Shown: positions 1 through 11,096, counted from the first letter of the stretch. The stretch: DNA of 64,000 bases from Alphaproteobacteria bacterium HGW-Alphaproteobacteria-1 (GCA_002842985.1 PHEQ01000011.1:1-64000), one strand, 5' to 3'. Made by a program: numbers and translations. The notes: generated by a model not told the origin, from the sequence alone.

Positions 1-1
1 A

Positions 2-136
2 CTGCCATCAAAGCCTCCATCATTTGAAGACAGTGATTCAGATTTTTCTGCAGAAGGGAATCCTCTGCGAGTCAAACAATCAGGCCGTTGGTATAAGTTT
101 AGACGCGCGACAAACGCTCGGCAAGATATGCCGTAA
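2..136 (+). CDS. C-terminal end of an unidentified protein (truncated by the window edge)
   Basis: Open frame from the window start: LPSKPPSFEDSDSDFSAEGNPLRVKQSGRWYKFRRATNARQDMP*. The region is much more AT-rich than the rest; no family recognised. Confidence 0.3.
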   Translation: MPSKPPSFEDSDSDFSAEGNPLRVKQSGRWYKFRRATNARQDMP

Positions 137-159
137 TATATTGATTTTATTGGGAGTTT

Positions 160-236
160 TGGTAGCGGAGGAGGGACTTGAACCCCCGACACGCGGATTA
201 TGATTCCGCTGCTCTAACCAACTGAGCTACTCCGCC
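160..236 (-). tRNA. tRNA-Met (anticodon CAT)
   Basis: Reverse complement GGCGGAGTAGCTCAGTTGGTTAGAGCAGCGGAATCATAATCCGCGTGTCGGGGGTTCAAGTCCCTCCTCCGCTACCA folds as a canonical cloverleaf with encoded CCA; loop ATCATAA gives anticodon CAT. Confidence 0.93.
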
Positions 237-311
237 AGACCGGAGGCTAGGTATGCCAGCGGCGTGGAAGCGTCAAGGCTGAAAATGGCCGCGAGAGGCT
301 GCGTCCTCTGC

Positions 312-1259
312 TCAGCCGCGCCAGTCGAAAAACCCCGGCCCCGCCTCGGACAGTAGCCGCGCGGCCATCTCGCGCCCGAGAGCGGCGCCGTCCTCGATGG
401 GGACGGTCGCATCATCACCGTAGCGCGCACCGCCATCGGGGCGCAGGATTTCGCCGCGCAGGCGCAGCGTGGAGCCGTCAAGCTCTGCCAGCCCCGCGAT
501 CGGGGTCTCGCAGGAGCCGTCGAGCGCGGCGAGAAAGGCGCGCTCGGCCGCGAGCCTCTGTCCGGTCGGCCCGTGATGGATGGCCGCGAGCATGTCGGCG
601 GCACGGGTATCCCCCGCGCGCCGCTCGATCCCGATGGCGCCCTGGGCGACGGCGGGCAGCATCACCTCGGGGTCGATCGCGGCGGTCGCCACATCGGCGC
701 GCCCGAGCCGGTTCAGCCCCGCCATGGCCAGGAAGGTGCAGGCCGCCACGCCATCCTCGAGCTTTTTCAGCCGGGTCTGGACGTTGCCACGAAACTCCAC
801 CACCTCGAGATGCGGATAGGCCACAAGCACCTGCGCCTTGCGCCGCAAGGACGAGGTGCCGACGCGCGCGCCCGAAGGCAGATCGGCAAGGCCCGAGGCG
901 CCGGGCGACACGAAGGCGTCGCGCACATCCTCGCGCGGAAGGTAACAGTCGAGCGTGAGACCCTCGGGCTGGAGCACCGGCATGTCCTTCATCGAATGCA
1001 CGGCGATGTCGATGGCCCCCGACAGAAGCGCCTCCTCGATCTCGCGGGTGAAGAGCCCCTTGCCGCCGATCTCCTTGAGAGGGCGGTCGAGAACCCGGTC
1101 GCCGGTGGTCTTGATCACCGAAATCTCGAAGGCGGCCTCGGGCAGGTCGAACGCGGCCTGAAGCCGGCGGCGCGTCTCGTGCGCCTGCGCGAGCGCGAGC
1201 GGCGAGCCGCGCGTGCCGATCTTGAGCGGATGGGTCGGGGTGGGCATATCACGTGTCAT
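312..1259 (-). CDS. hemC: hydroxymethylbilane synthase (porphobilinogen deaminase)
   Basis: LKIGTRGSPLALAQAHE... KDMPVLQPEGL... GSCETPIAGLAEL; start trimmed to MTRDMPTPTHPLKIGTRGS. Confidence 0.95.
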   Translation of the reverse strand: MTRDMPTPTHPLKIGTRGSPLALAQAHETRRRLQAAFDLPEAAFEISVIKTTGDRVLDRPLKEIGGKGLFTREIEEALLSGAIDIAVHSMKDMPVLQPEGLTLDCYLPREDVRDAFVSPGASGLADLPSGARVGTSSLRRKAQVLVAYPHLEVVEFRGNVQTRLKKLEDGVAACTFLAMAGLNRLGRADVATAAIDPEVMLPAVAQGAIGIERRAGDTRAADMLAAIHHGPTGQRLAAERAFLAALDGSCETPIAGLAELDGSTLRLRGEILRPDGGARYGDDATVPIEDGAALGREMAARLLSEAGPGFFDWRG

Positions 1260-1356
1260 GACAGCCGGTTTAGACGCGACAAAGCGGCGTGGCAAGCGCG
1301 CAGCGCCTTGACAAGGCGGGCTGTCAAGTGGACCAACGGTGCAAACGGAGGACCCC

Positions 1357-2406
1357 ATGCCCGACACGACCCCGCCCAAGACCAAGCCGATCCTGCGCGC
1401 CCTTACCGGTGAAACACTGTCCATCCCGCCCATCTGGATGATGCGGCAGGCCGGGCGCTATCTGCCGGAATACCGCGCGACGCGGGCCGAGGCGGGGGAT
1501 TTCCTGTCGCTGTGCTACAACAGCGATCTGGCGACCGAGGTCACGCTTCAGCCGATCCGGCGCTACGGTTTCGATGCGGCGATCCTGTTTGCAGATATCC
1601 TGCTTCTGCCGCAGGCGCTTGGGGCCGATCTGTGGTTCGTGACCGGTGAGGGGCCGCGCCTGTCGACGATCACGGACCGGGCGGGGCTTGATGCGCTGAG
1701 GCCGGTCGCTGATATTCACGAGACGCTCAATCCCGTCTATCAGACCGTACGCAACCTTGCCGGCGCATTGCCGCCCGAGGTGGCGCTCATCGGTTTTGCC
1801 GGGGCGCCCTGGACCGTCGCCACCTACATGATCGCCGGGCGCGGCACGCCCGATCAGGGGCCGGCGCACGCGCTGAAAGAAGCCAACCGCCCGGTTTTCG
1901 AGGCGTTGATCGAGCGGCTGACAGAGGCGACCATCGAATATCTCTCGGCGCAGATCAACGCGGGCGCCGAGGTGGTCAAGCTCTTCGACAGCTGGGCCGG
2001 GTCGCTCAAGGGCGCGGATTTCGACCGCTACGCCACCGAGCCCGCCCGCCGGATCATCGCGGCGCTGAAGGACCGGCATCCGGGCATTCCCGTCATCGCC
2101 TTCCCGCGCGAGGCGGGCGAGAAATACAGCGGTTTCCACAAGCAGACCGGGGCGGATTGCGTCGCGGTGGACGATTCGGTGAGTGCCGAATGGGTGGCCG
2201 CGAATGTGCAGGTCGATGGCTGCGTGCAGGGCAATCTCAAGTCCTCGCACATGGTGACGGGCGGCGAGGCGCTCGTCTCCGAGACGCGGCGCATCGTTCG
2301 CGCGCTCTCGGGCGGGCCGCATATCTTCAACCTTGGCCATGGCATCACGCCCGATGCGGACCCCGACAACGTCCAGCGCATGATCGACGCGGTGAGGGGC
2401 GGCTGA
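1357..2406 (+). CDS. hemE: uroporphyrinogen decarboxylase
   Basis: [17 protein letters not shown] signature and full-length match; divergent from hemC. Confidence 0.95.
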   Translation: MPDTTPPKTKPILRALTGETLSIPPIWMMRQAGRYLPEYRATRAEAGDFLSLCYNSDLATEVTLQPIRRYGFDAAILFADILLLPQALGADLWFVTGEGPRLSTITDRAGLDALRPVADIHETLNPVYQTVRNLAGALPPEVALIGFAGAPWTVATYMIAGRGTPDQGPAHALKEANRPVFEALIERLTEATIEYLSAQINAGAEVVKLFDSWAGSLKGADFDRYATEPARRIIAALKDRHPGIPVIAFPREAGEKYSGFHKQTGADCVAVDDSVSAEWVAANVQVDGCVQGNLKSSHMVTGGEALVSETRRIVRALSGGPHIFNLGHGITPDADPDNVQRMIDAVRGG

Positions 2407-2409
2407 GCG

Positions 2410-3024
2410 TCAGCCGACCGGCAGAGCGTCCCGGACCTTTGCCACCGCGGCGGCCACGGCCTCGTCAATGGTCATTTCCGAGGTGTCGAGCAAAAGCGCA
2501 TCGGCCGCTGGCCTGAGCGGTGCCGTGGCTCGCGCGCTGTCGCGGGCGTCGCGCTGGCGCAGGTCGTCGGCCACCTCCTCGAGCGTTACGGCATGGCCTT
2601 TTTGGGTCAGTTCGAGATGACGGCGGCGGGCACGCTCAGCGTCTGTGGCCACGACATAGAGCTTTACCTCCGCGTCGGGGCAGATCACCGTGCCGATGTC
2701 ACGCCCGTCAAGCACCGCGCCACCCGCGCGGCGGGCAAAGGCGCGCTGGAAATCGAGCAGGGCCTGACGCACCTCGGGGATGGCGGCCACACGGCTTGCG
2801 GCCTGGCTGACCTCGGGGCTGCGCAGGTCGCAGGCCTCAAGATCCTCGGCGCGCAGGTTGCGCGCGGCCTCCACCGCCTCAAGCCCGTCGAGCATCCGCC
2901 GACCCGTGGCCCGATAGAGCAGTCCGGTATCGAGATGGGCAAACCCGAAATGCGCGGCAAGCGCGCGCCCGATCGTCCCCTTGCCCGCCGCCGCCGGGCC
3001 GTCGATTGCGATGGTGAATGCCAT
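2410..3024 (-). CDS. cmk: cytidylate kinase
   Basis: [22 protein letters not shown]-loop and [19 protein letters not shown] motif. Confidence 0.93.
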   Translation of the reverse strand: MAFTIAIDGPAAAGKGTIGRALAAHFGFAHLDTGLLYRATGRRMLDGLEAVEAARNLRAEDLEACDLRSPEVSQAASRVAAIPEVRQALLDFQRAFARRAGGAVLDGRDIGTVICPDAEVKLYVVATDAERARRRHLELTQKGHAVTLEEVADDLRQRDARDSARATAPLRPAADALLLDTSEMTIDEAVAAAVAKVRDALPVG

Positions 3025-3119
3025 GGTCCGCCCCTTCGCTGGACCCCCTTGCTAGCCGATCCACGCCGCGCCCTCAAGCATCGCTTGACGGGCGCGCGCC
3101 TGCGGGGCAAACCCGACCC

Positions 3120-3458
3120 ATGCTGATCTACAAGATTTTCCGTGGCCCCGAATGGGCCGATCTGCGGGCGCGGGGTGAGACGCGCGGCGCGCCGGTCGAT
3201 CTGGGCGATGGCTATGTGCATTTCTCGACCGCCGAACAGGCCCCCGAGACGGCGGCGCGGCATTTCGCGGGCGCCGAGGGTTTGATGCTCGTCGCGGTCG
3301 AGACCGACCGGCTTGGCGACGCGCTGAAATGGGAGCCGTCACGCGGCGGCGCACTCTTCCCGCATCTTTACCGCGCATTGCGGCTGTCGGATGTGGTCTG
3401 GGCGCAGCCGCTGCCGCTGGTGGATGGCGTGCATCACTTCCCGGCGGGGCTGGAATGA
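3120..3458 (+). CDS. DUF952 family protein
   Basis: [40 protein letters not shown] matches the DUF952 pattern. Confidence 0.8.
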   Translation: MLIYKIFRGPEWADLRARGETRGAPVDLGDGYVHFSTAEQAPETAARHFAGAEGLMLVAVETDRLGDALKWEPSRGGALFPHLYRALRLSDVVWAQPLPLVDGVHHFPAGLE

Positions 3459-4513
3459 CCCCGATCGAGCATCTTGGCCTTGGCCTTCTGCACCGGATGG
3501 ACCCCGAACGCGCGCATGGGTTGGCGCTGCGTGCCCTGCGTCTCGGTCTCGTGCCACAACCCGGGCCGATAACCACCCCGCGCTTGCGCACCGATCTGGC
3601 CGGGCTGGCCCTGCCCAACCCGGTGGGCCTTGCCGCCGGGTTTGACAAGAACGCCGAGGCGCTCGGCCCGCTCTGCCGCGCCGGGTTCGGCTTTGTCGAG
3701 GTGGGGGCCGTGACCCCGCGCGCGCAGGCGGGCAACGCCCGCCCGCGCCTTTTCCGCCTGACCGAGGATCGCGGCGTGATCAACCGTTTCGGCTTCAACA
3801 ACGCGGGGATGGAGACGGCGGCAAAGCGGTTGGCAGAACGTCCGAAAGAGGGGATCATCGGCCTCAACCTCGGCGCCAACAAGGACAGCGCCGACCGCGC
3901 GGGGGATTTCGCCCGCGTGCTGGCGCGCTGCGGCGCGCATCTCGATTTCGCCACCGTCAACGTCAGCAGCCCCAACACCGAGCGGCTGCGCGAGTTGCAG
4001 GGGGCCGAGGCGCTGGCGGCGCTTCTGGCGGGCGTGATGACGGCGCGCGACGCGCTGCCGCGCCCGATTCCGGTCTTTCTCAAGATCGCGCCGGATCTGA
4101 GCGACCCCGAACTGTCGGAAATCGCCGATGTGGCGCGCGCAAGCGGCCTGTCGGGGATCATCGCCACCAACACGACACTGGCCCGAGACGGGCTGCAAAG
4201 CCCGCATAGGGAGCAGGCGGGCGGGCTGTCGGGCGCGCCCCTGTTCGAGAAATCCACACGAGTTCTGGCGCGGCTGTCACAGTTGACGGAAGGCAAGCTG
4301 CCGCTCATCGGAGTGGGCGGGATCGGCTCGGCCGAGGACGCCTATGCCAAGATCTGCGCGGGCGCGAGCGCGGTGCAGCTTTATTCGGCACTGGTCTATG
4401 AGGGAATGTCGCTGGTCGGCGATATTGCACGCGGTCTTGACGCGCTCTTGATGCGGGACGGGTTCGCCACCGTGGCCGGGGCCGTGGGCAGCAAACGGGA
4501 GAACTGGCTGTGA
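3455..4513 (+). CDS. pyrD: dihydroorotate dehydrogenase (quinone)
   Basis: [63 protein letters not shown]. Confidence 0.95.
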   Translation: MTPIEHLGLGLLHRMDPERAHGLALRALRLGLVPQPGPITTPRLRTDLAGLALPNPVGLAAGFDKNAEALGPLCRAGFGFVEVGAVTPRAQAGNARPRLFRLTEDRGVINRFGFNNAGMETAAKRLAERPKEGIIGLNLGANKDSADRAGDFARVLARCGAHLDFATVNVSSPNTERLRELQGAEALAALLAGVMTARDALPRPIPVFLKIAPDLSDPELSEIADVARASGLSGIIATNTTLARDGLQSPHREQAGGLSGAPLFEKSTRVLARLSQLTEGKLPLIGVGGIGSAEDAYAKICAGASAVQLYSALVYEGMSLVGDIARGLDALLMRDGFATVAGAVGSKRENWL

Positions 4514-4851
4514 TCACCTATTGGCACAATCCGCGTTGTTCGAAATCGCGGCAGGGTCTGGCCTTGCTTGAGGAACGCGGCGCTGCGGTCACGGTCCGGC
4601 GCTATCTCGAGGATGCGCCCTCGGACGCCGAATTGCGCGCGGTGCTGGCGCACCTGGGCTGCGCGCCCATCGACATTATGCGCACCGGCGAAGCGCGGTT
4701 CCGCGAGTTGGGCCTGAGCCGCGAGAGCAACCCTGAGACGCTGATCGCGGCCATGGCCGAAAACCCGATCCTGATCGAGCGCCCCATCGCCATCATGGAC
4801 GACCGCGCCGTGATCGGTCGCCCGCCCGAGGCGCTGCTCACGCTCCTCTGA
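4510..4851 (+). CDS. arsC: arsenate reductase (glutaredoxin-type, ArsC family)
   Basis: [24 protein letters not shown]... [12 protein letters not shown]... NPILIERPI. Confidence 0.88.
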   Translation: MITYWHNPRCSKSRQGLALLEERGAAVTVRRYLEDAPSDAELRAVLAHLGCAPIDIMRTGEARFRELGLSRESNPETLIAAMAENPILIERPIAIMDDRAVIGRPPEALLTLL

Positions 4852-5614
4852 GGGCCGGAAGGCCGATCCCCGTCGCCTCGAACCCGCCATCGACGGCAAT
4901 GATCTGCCCGGTGACATAGCTTGCGCGGTCCGAACAGAGAAAGGTGATCACCTCGGCCAGTTCATCCTCGGTGCCGTAGCGATTGAGCGGGATCGCGTCG
5001 TGATAGGCGGCGATGATGTCGGGGGTATGGACGGCCATGGCCAACTTGGTCGCCACCGGGCCGGGGCAGACGCAGTTGACCCGCACACCATGCTCGCCCA
5101 GTTCCACCGCCTGTTGCAGCGTGAGATGCTTTACCGCCGCCTTGGACGTGCCATAGGCCACCCGCAGTGTCGAGGCGCGCAGCCCCGAGATGGAGGCGAT
5201 GTTGACGATCGCGCCGCGTGCCGTGCAAAGCGCGGCGCGCACTGCCTGCGACATCAGGAACACGCCGTCGAGATTGGTTTCCATCACCGTGCGCCAGCGG
5301 GCGAAATCGGTCTCGGCGATGGGGCCGAAATCGGCGACACCGGCATTGTTCACAAGCGCATCGACGCTTTCGCAGGTTTCGGCCAGATAGGCGGCCATCT
5401 GGTCCACCTGGCCGGGCTGCGACACGTCGCAAATCACCGGATCGACGCCGCTGAGCCCGGCGGCCGCCTCCGTGAGCGCGGGGGCGTCGCGGTCGATCAT
5501 CACCACGCGCCATCCCTGATCGAGAAAGGCCCGCGTGGTCGCCAGCCCGATGCCGCGCGCGGCCCCGGTGACAATGGCGGTTCTTGTGGCGGTTCTTGTG
5601 GCAGTGTCGGTCAT
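4838..5614 (-). CDS. SDR family oxidoreductase
   Basis: [20 protein letters not shown]..., CVCPGPV; 3' end overlaps arsC by about 14 bp convergently. Confidence 0.9.
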   Translation of the reverse strand: MTDTATRTATRTAIVTGAARGIGLATTRAFLDQGWRVVMIDRDAPALTEAAAGLSGVDPVICDVSQPGQVDQMAAYLAETCESVDALVNNAGVADFGPIAETDFARWRTVMETNLDGVFLMSQAVRAALCTARGAIVNIASISGLRASTLRVAYGTSKAAVKHLTLQQAVELGEHGVRVNCVCPGPVATKLAMAVHTPDIIAAYHDAIPLNRYGTEDELAEVITFLCSDRASYVTGQIIAVDGGFEATGIGLPALRGA

Positions 5615-5770
5615 GGCGTGGCTCCCTGCGGCGAATTCCGGCGCATCATGGCCGTGCCTCGACCAAGGTCAAGGCAGACAGTCAGTCGCGGCATTGCACA
5701 AAGACCGCGCACCACGCTAAGAGGCTCGCAACAGACACGGCATTTGACAGGCCCATTTCAGGAGGTCGGC

Positions 5771-7111
5771 ATGGCACGGAAACTTTTTGGCACGGACGGA
5801 ATTCGGGGCGAAGCGAATACCTGGCCGATGACCGCAGACATGGCGCTGCGTCTCGGGGCAGCGGCGGGGCGCTATTTCCGCACCGACAAGGAAGAGCACC
5901 GCGTGGTGATCGGCAAGGACACCCGTCGCTCGGGCTACATGATCGAATATGCGATGACGGCCGGATTCACCTCTACGGGCATGAACGTGTTTCTGCTTGG
6001 TCCGGTGCCGACGCCCGCCATCGGCTATCTCACCCATGCCTTGCGTGCCGATGTCGGGGTGATGATCTCGGCCAGCCACAATCCCGCCAAGGATAACGGG
6101 ATCAAGCTGTTTGGCCCCGACGGCTTCAAGCTGAGCGACGAGGCCGAGGCGGCCATCGAGCGGCTTCTGGAGAATGGGGTCACTCCCTCGGTCCCCGAAA
6201 ATATCGGCCGCGCGCGCCGGGTGGACGATGCGCGCGGACGCTATGTGGAATACGCCAAGACGACCTTTCCCCGCCGCTGCCGTCTGGGCGGACTGCGGGT
6301 CGTGGTCGATTGCGCCAATGGCGCGGCCTATCGCACAGCCCCCGAAGTTCTGTGGGAACTGGGCGCCGAGGTGATCCCGCTGGGGGTAGAGCCGGACGGC
6401 TACAACATCAACCTCAACTGCGGCTCGACCAGGCCCGAGGCGGCTGCGCGCAAGGTCGTCGAGACGCGCGCCGATCTGGGTATCTGCCTTGACGGCGATG
6501 CGGATCGGGTCGTGCTGATCGACGAGGCAGGCCGGGTGGCCGACGGCGATCAGTTCATGGCGCTGATTGCAACGCGCTGGGCACGCGAGGGGCGGCTGGC
6601 GGGCGATACGCTGGTGGCTACGGTCATGTCCAACCTCGGGCTGGAGCGGCACCTGGCGGCGCAGGGCATCGCGCTCAAGCGAACGCCGGTGGGCGACCGG
6701 CATGTGGTCGAGGCGATGCGCGCGGGCGCGCACAATCTGGGCGGCGAGCAGTCGGGCCATATCGTGATGACAGATTACGCCACCACCGGCGACGGCCTGA
6801 TCGCGGCGTTGCAATTCCTTGCCGCGATGGTCGAGACCGGCCAGAAGGCAAGCGATCTGGCGAGGGTGTTCGAGCCTGTGCCGCAGCGCCTTGTCAACGT
6901 GCGTTTTGCCGAGGGCAAGACTCCGCTCAAGACCGATATCGTGCAAAACGCGATGTCCGAGGCGGAGGCGGAGTTGGGCAGCGACGGGCGGCTCCTGATT
7001 CGGGCCTCGGGAACCGAGCCGCTCATCCGGGTGATGGCCGAGGCGATTGATCCGGTCATGCTCGACCGGGTGATGGCGCGTCTTGTGGGGGCGGTCGAGG
7101 CGGCGTCCTGA
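5771..7111 (+). CDS. glmM: phosphoglucosamine mutase
   Basis: [21 protein letters not shown]... [24 protein letters not shown]-like aggaggt upstream. Confidence 0.95.
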   Translation: MARKLFGTDGIRGEANTWPMTADMALRLGAAAGRYFRTDKEEHRVVIGKDTRRSGYMIEYAMTAGFTSTGMNVFLLGPVPTPAIGYLTHALRADVGVMISASHNPAKDNGIKLFGPDGFKLSDEAEAAIERLLENGVTPSVPENIGRARRVDDARGRYVEYAKTTFPRRCRLGGLRVVVDCANGAAYRTAPEVLWELGAEVIPLGVEPDGYNINLNCGSTRPEAAARKVVETRADLGICLDGDADRVVLIDEAGRVADGDQFMALIATRWAREGRLAGDTLVATVMSNLGLERHLAAQGIALKRTPVGDRHVVEAMRAGAHNLGGEQSGHIVMTDYATTGDGLIAALQFLAAMVETGQKASDLARVFEPVPQRLVNVRFAEGKTPLKTDIVQNAMSEAEAELGSDGRLLIRASGTEPLIRVMAEAIDPVMLDRVMARLVGAVEAAS

Positions 7112-7118
7112 GGGCCGG

Positions 7119-7865
7119 TCAGCGGCAGGCCAGCGCCGTGTCGAAGCCTTTGGGGCTGGCCTCTATCGGCAGCCGTCGCGCGGCCAGGGCTTCACCCTCG
7201 AACGCCACGGCGACAAGACGGCGAAAGTCGGCGTCAGCCAGCACGATCTCTGGCCCATGACCGCAATCGCGCAACCCTCCGAAAATCACCTCGTCGCCGA
7301 TCCTGTGATTGGTCACGCCGCGCAACTGCGCGATCTCGGTCAGTCCACCGGCGACCCAGGACCAGACGCGGAGCACCTTGCCCAGATGCGGCGTCTCGAC
7401 ATAGGCGATATCGGTCACGCCGTCGCCATTCAGATCGGCAATCGCCGCCGGGGCCAGCCAGCGAAACGGCGTGCCGATGGGCGGTGTCGCCGCCGCCTTC
7501 ACAAGGTCCCCGCGCCGCAGGCCGTAAATCGCCAGATGCGCACCTGCCTCGGGGCTGGCCTCTACCACCACCGCGTCAATCGCGCCATCTCCGTCAGCAT
7601 CGACAAGGCGCGGCGCGACATCCTCGAAGACATGGGACGGGTTTGGCCCCTTGCGCAGATCGAGCCGGTGGGCGCGCCCTTGCGCGTCGCGCACCACCAA
7701 CACACGGCGCTCAGGGATGCGGCCCATGATCCGGTGGGGATAGCTGTTGTCGGGCTCCTCGAAGCGTGCCGCCACGATCCCCGGCCCCTCGGCGGTCTGC
7801 CATGGCTCCTCGGCCGAAGCCGCGCCAGCAAGGCCAATGGCCAGCGCTGCGAGCCACGCGCGCAT
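7119..7865 (-). CDS. FG-GAP/VCBS repeat-containing protein with signal peptide
   Basis: Signal peptide MRAWLAALAIGLAGAASA; DADGDGAIDAVVVE and ADLNGDGVTDIAYVE repeats. Confidence 0.7.
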   Translation of the reverse strand: MRAWLAALAIGLAGAASAEEPWQTAEGPGIVAARFEEPDNSYPHRIMGRIPERRVLVVRDAQGRAHRLDLRKGPNPSHVFEDVAPRLVDADGDGAIDAVVVEASPEAGAHLAIYGLRRGDLVKAAATPPIGTPFRWLAPAAIADLNGDGVTDIAYVETPHLGKVLRVWSWVAGGLTEIAQLRGVTNHRIGDEVIFGGLRDCGHGPEIVLADADFRRLVAVAFEGEALAARRLPIEASPKGFDTALACR

Positions 7866-7869
7866 CGGG

Positions 7870-8220
<351 letters not shown>

Positions 8221-8322
8221 TCAACAGGCTACGTAGCCAAGCCCCCGCCCCGAGACCACCCCCATTTGCGGCGTATGTGGAAAAGAGTTGCACGGCAGCG
8301 CGCATGTTCTATCTTTGTTCGC

Positions 8323-8730
8323 ATGTCATTGCCAAGCCCGCCCTCTGCCCTTGTCGCCGCGCGCCTGCCCGAGGTGACGCCGGGCGCCCGCATCGCCGTG
8401 GCCGGGCTTGTGCTGGTGCGCCAGCGGCCCGGCACGGCGAAAGGCGTGGTGTTTCTCACCCTCGAGGATGAGACCGGGGTGGTCAATGTCGTGGTCTGGC
8501 GCAAGGTGTTCGAGCGGTTCCGCCGCGCGGTGATCGCCGGGCGGCTTCTGCGGGTGACGGGGCGGGTGGAACGGCAAGGCGACGTGCTGCACCTTGTGGC
8601 CGAAGAGATTGTGGATATCTCCGACCTGCTCGACCGTCTGGCCGAGCCGGATTTCGTGCCCGCGCCGGATCAGCCGCCATGCACGGCGCGGCTGTCCTCG
8701 GGGGCCTCGGCACGGTCGAACTTGCCATAG
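8323..8730 (+). CDS. orphan OB-fold protein resembling the C-terminus of error-prone DNA polymerase DnaE2 (possible gene remnant)
   Basis: RIAVAGLVLVRQRPGTAKGVVFLTLEDETGVVNVVVWRKVFERFRRAVIAGRLLRVTGRVERQGDVLHLVAEEI matches the DnaE2 OB-domain block; no polymerase domains upstream. Confidence 0.65.
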   Translation: MSLPSPPSALVAARLPEVTPGARIAVAGLVLVRQRPGTAKGVVFLTLEDETGVVNVVVWRKVFERFRRAVIAGRLLRVTGRVERQGDVLHLVAEEIVDISDLLDRLAEPDFVPAPDQPPCTARLSSGASARSNLP

Positions 8731-9017
8731 TCGCGGATCACGCTGACCACGCGCAGGCGGTAATCGTCGAACATCACCTTGCGCCCGGCCTTTTGTGCCG
8801 CGCGATGCGCCTCAAGCTGCCGCCAGCGCATGACCGCCGCCTCATCCTCCCAGAACGACAGCGACAGCAGTTTGCCGGGGTTGGTCAGGCTCTGGAATCG
8901 CTCGACACTGATGAAACCCTCTACGCTCTCGACAAGCGCGCGCATTTTCGCCGCCATTTCCAGATAGGGTTCTTTCTGGCCTTCGCCCGGTTCCACCTCG
9001 AATATGATCGCAATCAT
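8670..9017 (-). CDS. antibiotic biosynthesis monooxygenase (ABM) domain protein
   Basis: MIAIIFEVEPGEGQKEPYLEMAAKMRALVESVEGFISVERFQSLTNPGKLLSLSFWEDEAAVMRWR. Confidence 0.8.
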   Translation of the reverse strand: MIAIIFEVEPGEGQKEPYLEMAAKMRALVESVEGFISVERFQSLTNPGKLLSLSFWEDEAAVMRWRQLEAHRAAQKAGRKVMFDDYRLRVVSVIRDYGKFDRAEAPEDSRAVHGG

Positions 9018-9142
9018 CGTGCTCTCCCATGTCTGTCGTTTGCGCGACGATGATCGCTCTTGCAGTCACAGGCAAGTCGCGCGACCGCGGCGCCCTACCA
9101 TACCAGATTGCGCGCGCCTTAAGGCCAGCCTATCCTTACCGC

Positions 9143-10633
9143 ATGGCGATTCCGGTCGAGACCTTCTTTCTGACCCCAGAGGGCGAGGGCACGCTTCAGG
9201 CGCGCATAAGGCAGATGATCGCCGAGGGCATCCTGTCGGGTCGGTTCCGCAAGGGTGAAAAGCTGCCCTCGTCGCGCAAGCTGGCCGTTCATCTGGGCGT
9301 AAGCCGGATCACCGTGACGCTGGCGCTGACCGAGTTGCAAGCCAATGACTATCTCGAGAGCCGCGACCGGTCGGGCTATTACATTTCCCGGAACGCACCG
9401 GAGCCGCCGGCCTTCGACGCGCCTGCGCCGCAGCGTGATGCGGTTGACTGGGCGCGCGCGCTCGGGCGGCGCTACAGCGAGGGGGACACGCCGGAAAAGC
9501 CGCTCGACTGGGCGCGCTACCCCTATCCGTTCATCTACGGACAAAGCGATCCGGCGATCTTCGATCATGCCAACTGGCGGCAATGCGCGCTGCGGGCGCT
9601 CGGCCAGAAGGATTTTCACGCCCTGAGCGCCGATCACTACGACCGCGACGATCCCAAACTGGTCGAGTTCATCGCCCGCCACACCCTGCCGCGGCGCGGC
9701 ATCCTGGCACAGCCCGACGAGATCCTCGTGACCATGGGGGCGCAGAATGCGCTCTGGCTGACGGCGCAGGTGCTGCTGACGCAGCGGCGCGTGGCGGTGA
9801 TCGAAAACCCGTGCTATCACGCGCTGCGTGACATTCTCACGCAATCGCGCTGTGCGCTGGTGCCGGTGGATGTGGACCGCGACGGTCTGCGGCCCGAAGC
9901 CCTGCCCGAGCGCGCCGACGTGATCTTTACCACACCCAGCCATCAGGCTCCCACCAATGCCACCATGCCGCTTGCGCGCCGTCGTGCCCTGCTGGCGGCC
10001 GCCGCGACGCGCGACGCGCTCATCGTCGAGGACGATTACGAGTTCGAGATGTCCTTTCTGCGCCCGCCGCTGCCCGCGCTCAAATCGCTCGATACCGATG
10101 GTCGGGTGATCTATGTCGGATCCTTCTCCAAGTCGATCTTTCCGGGGCTGCGGCTTGGCTATCTCGTAGGCTCGCGCGCCTTCATCCGAGAGGCCCGCGC
10201 GCTGCGTGCCTCGGTGCTGCGCCATCCGCCGGGCCTCATGCAGCGCACGGCGGCCTATTTCCTGAGCCTGGGCCATTATGACAGCCTGATCCGGCGCATG
10301 TCACGTATCCTTGCCCGTCGGCGAGAGGTGATGGAGGCGGCGCTGGCACACGAGGGCCTTGAGATTGCCGGACGCGGCGTGTTTGGTGGCTCCTCGATCT
10401 GGATGGCGGCACCGGAGGGGGTGGACAGCGCCTTGTTGGAGCAGCGATTGCGCGAGCAGGGTGTGTTGATCGAGCCGGGCGCGCCGTTCTTTCACGCCGC
10501 GCAACGCCCGCGCAACTTCTACCGCCTCGCCTACTCCTCGATCCCCGAAGACCGTATTCCCGAGGGCATCGCGCGACTGGCAAAGGCCGTGCGAGGCGCT
10601 ATAGGCGCGCCTGTGACCGAGCCGCAACGCTAG
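9143..10633 (+). CDS. MocR-like GntR-family PLP-dependent transcriptional regulator
   Basis: N-terminal wHTH (GEKLPSSRKLAVHLGVSRITVTLALTEL) fused to an aminotransferase fold I domain (VGSFSKSIFPGLRLGYLV). Confidence 0.9.
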   Translation: MAIPVETFFLTPEGEGTLQARIRQMIAEGILSGRFRKGEKLPSSRKLAVHLGVSRITVTLALTELQANDYLESRDRSGYYISRNAPEPPAFDAPAPQRDAVDWARALGRRYSEGDTPEKPLDWARYPYPFIYGQSDPAIFDHANWRQCALRALGQKDFHALSADHYDRDDPKLVEFIARHTLPRRGILAQPDEILVTMGAQNALWLTAQVLLTQRRVAVIENPCYHALRDILTQSRCALVPVDVDRDGLRPEALPERADVIFTTPSHQAPTNATMPLARRRALLAAAATRDALIVEDDYEFEMSFLRPPLPALKSLDTDGRVIYVGSFSKSIFPGLRLGYLVGSRAFIREARALRASVLRHPPGLMQRTAAYFLSLGHYDSLIRRMSRILARRREVMEAALAHEGLEIAGRGVFGGSSIWMAAPEGVDSALLEQRLREQGVLIEPGAPFFHAAQRPRNFYRLAYSSIPEDRIPEGIARLAKAVRGAIGAPVTEPQR

Positions 10634-10983
10634 TCTAGGTCCGACCAGTCATCGGGGTGATGTGCCGTGCCGATCGCCATCCAGGAAACGCGTACACGTG
10701 CAACGCGGGTATCGGCCCAGGTGCGAAACACCACGTCAAAGTTCGTAGAAGTCACGTTCTCGGCGCTGATGTCCATGCGCGCATTGGTGCCGCTGTCGGT
10801 GTCCCAGAGCGAGAGGCCAACATGCACCATCGGCGCGGCGCGAAACGCCTGCGGGAATGTGATGCGCATACGCCGCTCGCGCGCGCCAGTGCCCTTCCAC
10901 ATCTCTCCGTCGTGCTCATAATCGGAAAACAGGACCTCTTCGCCCTGCGCAACGCCGATCGCCTCCCTGAGAAATACCTGCAT
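10630..10983 (-). CDS. H-type lectin domain protein
   Basis: RITFPQAFRAAPMVHVGLSLWDTDSGTNARMDISAENVTSTNFDVVFRTWADTRVARVRVSWMAIG. Confidence 0.75.
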   Translation of the reverse strand: MQVFLREAIGVAQGEEVLFSDYEHDGEMWKGTGARERRMRITFPQAFRAAPMVHVGLSLWDTDSGTNARMDISAENVTSTNFDVVFRTWADTRVARVRVSWMAIGTAHHPDDWSDLD

Positions 10984-11041
10984 GTCCGTCTCTTTGCGAA
11001 GTGGCCTTGGTTAATAGAGGTTTTCAGCGAAAATGAGAACG

Positions 11042-11075
11042 GAAAAAGAAAAGGGCCGCGACGGTCGCGGCCCTT
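11042..11075 (-). terminator. Rho-independent terminator downstream of the atp operon
   Basis: Minus strand reads AAGGGCCGCGACCGTCGCGGCCCTT followed by a T-rich tail TTCTTTTTCC. Confidence 0.85.
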
Positions 11076-11096
11076 CGATCCCTGTAGCCGCACCAC

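Noticed and set aside
573-1412. 279-aa plus-strand ORF opposite hemC
   Set aside because: Antisense of the well-supported hemC; no recognisable domain.
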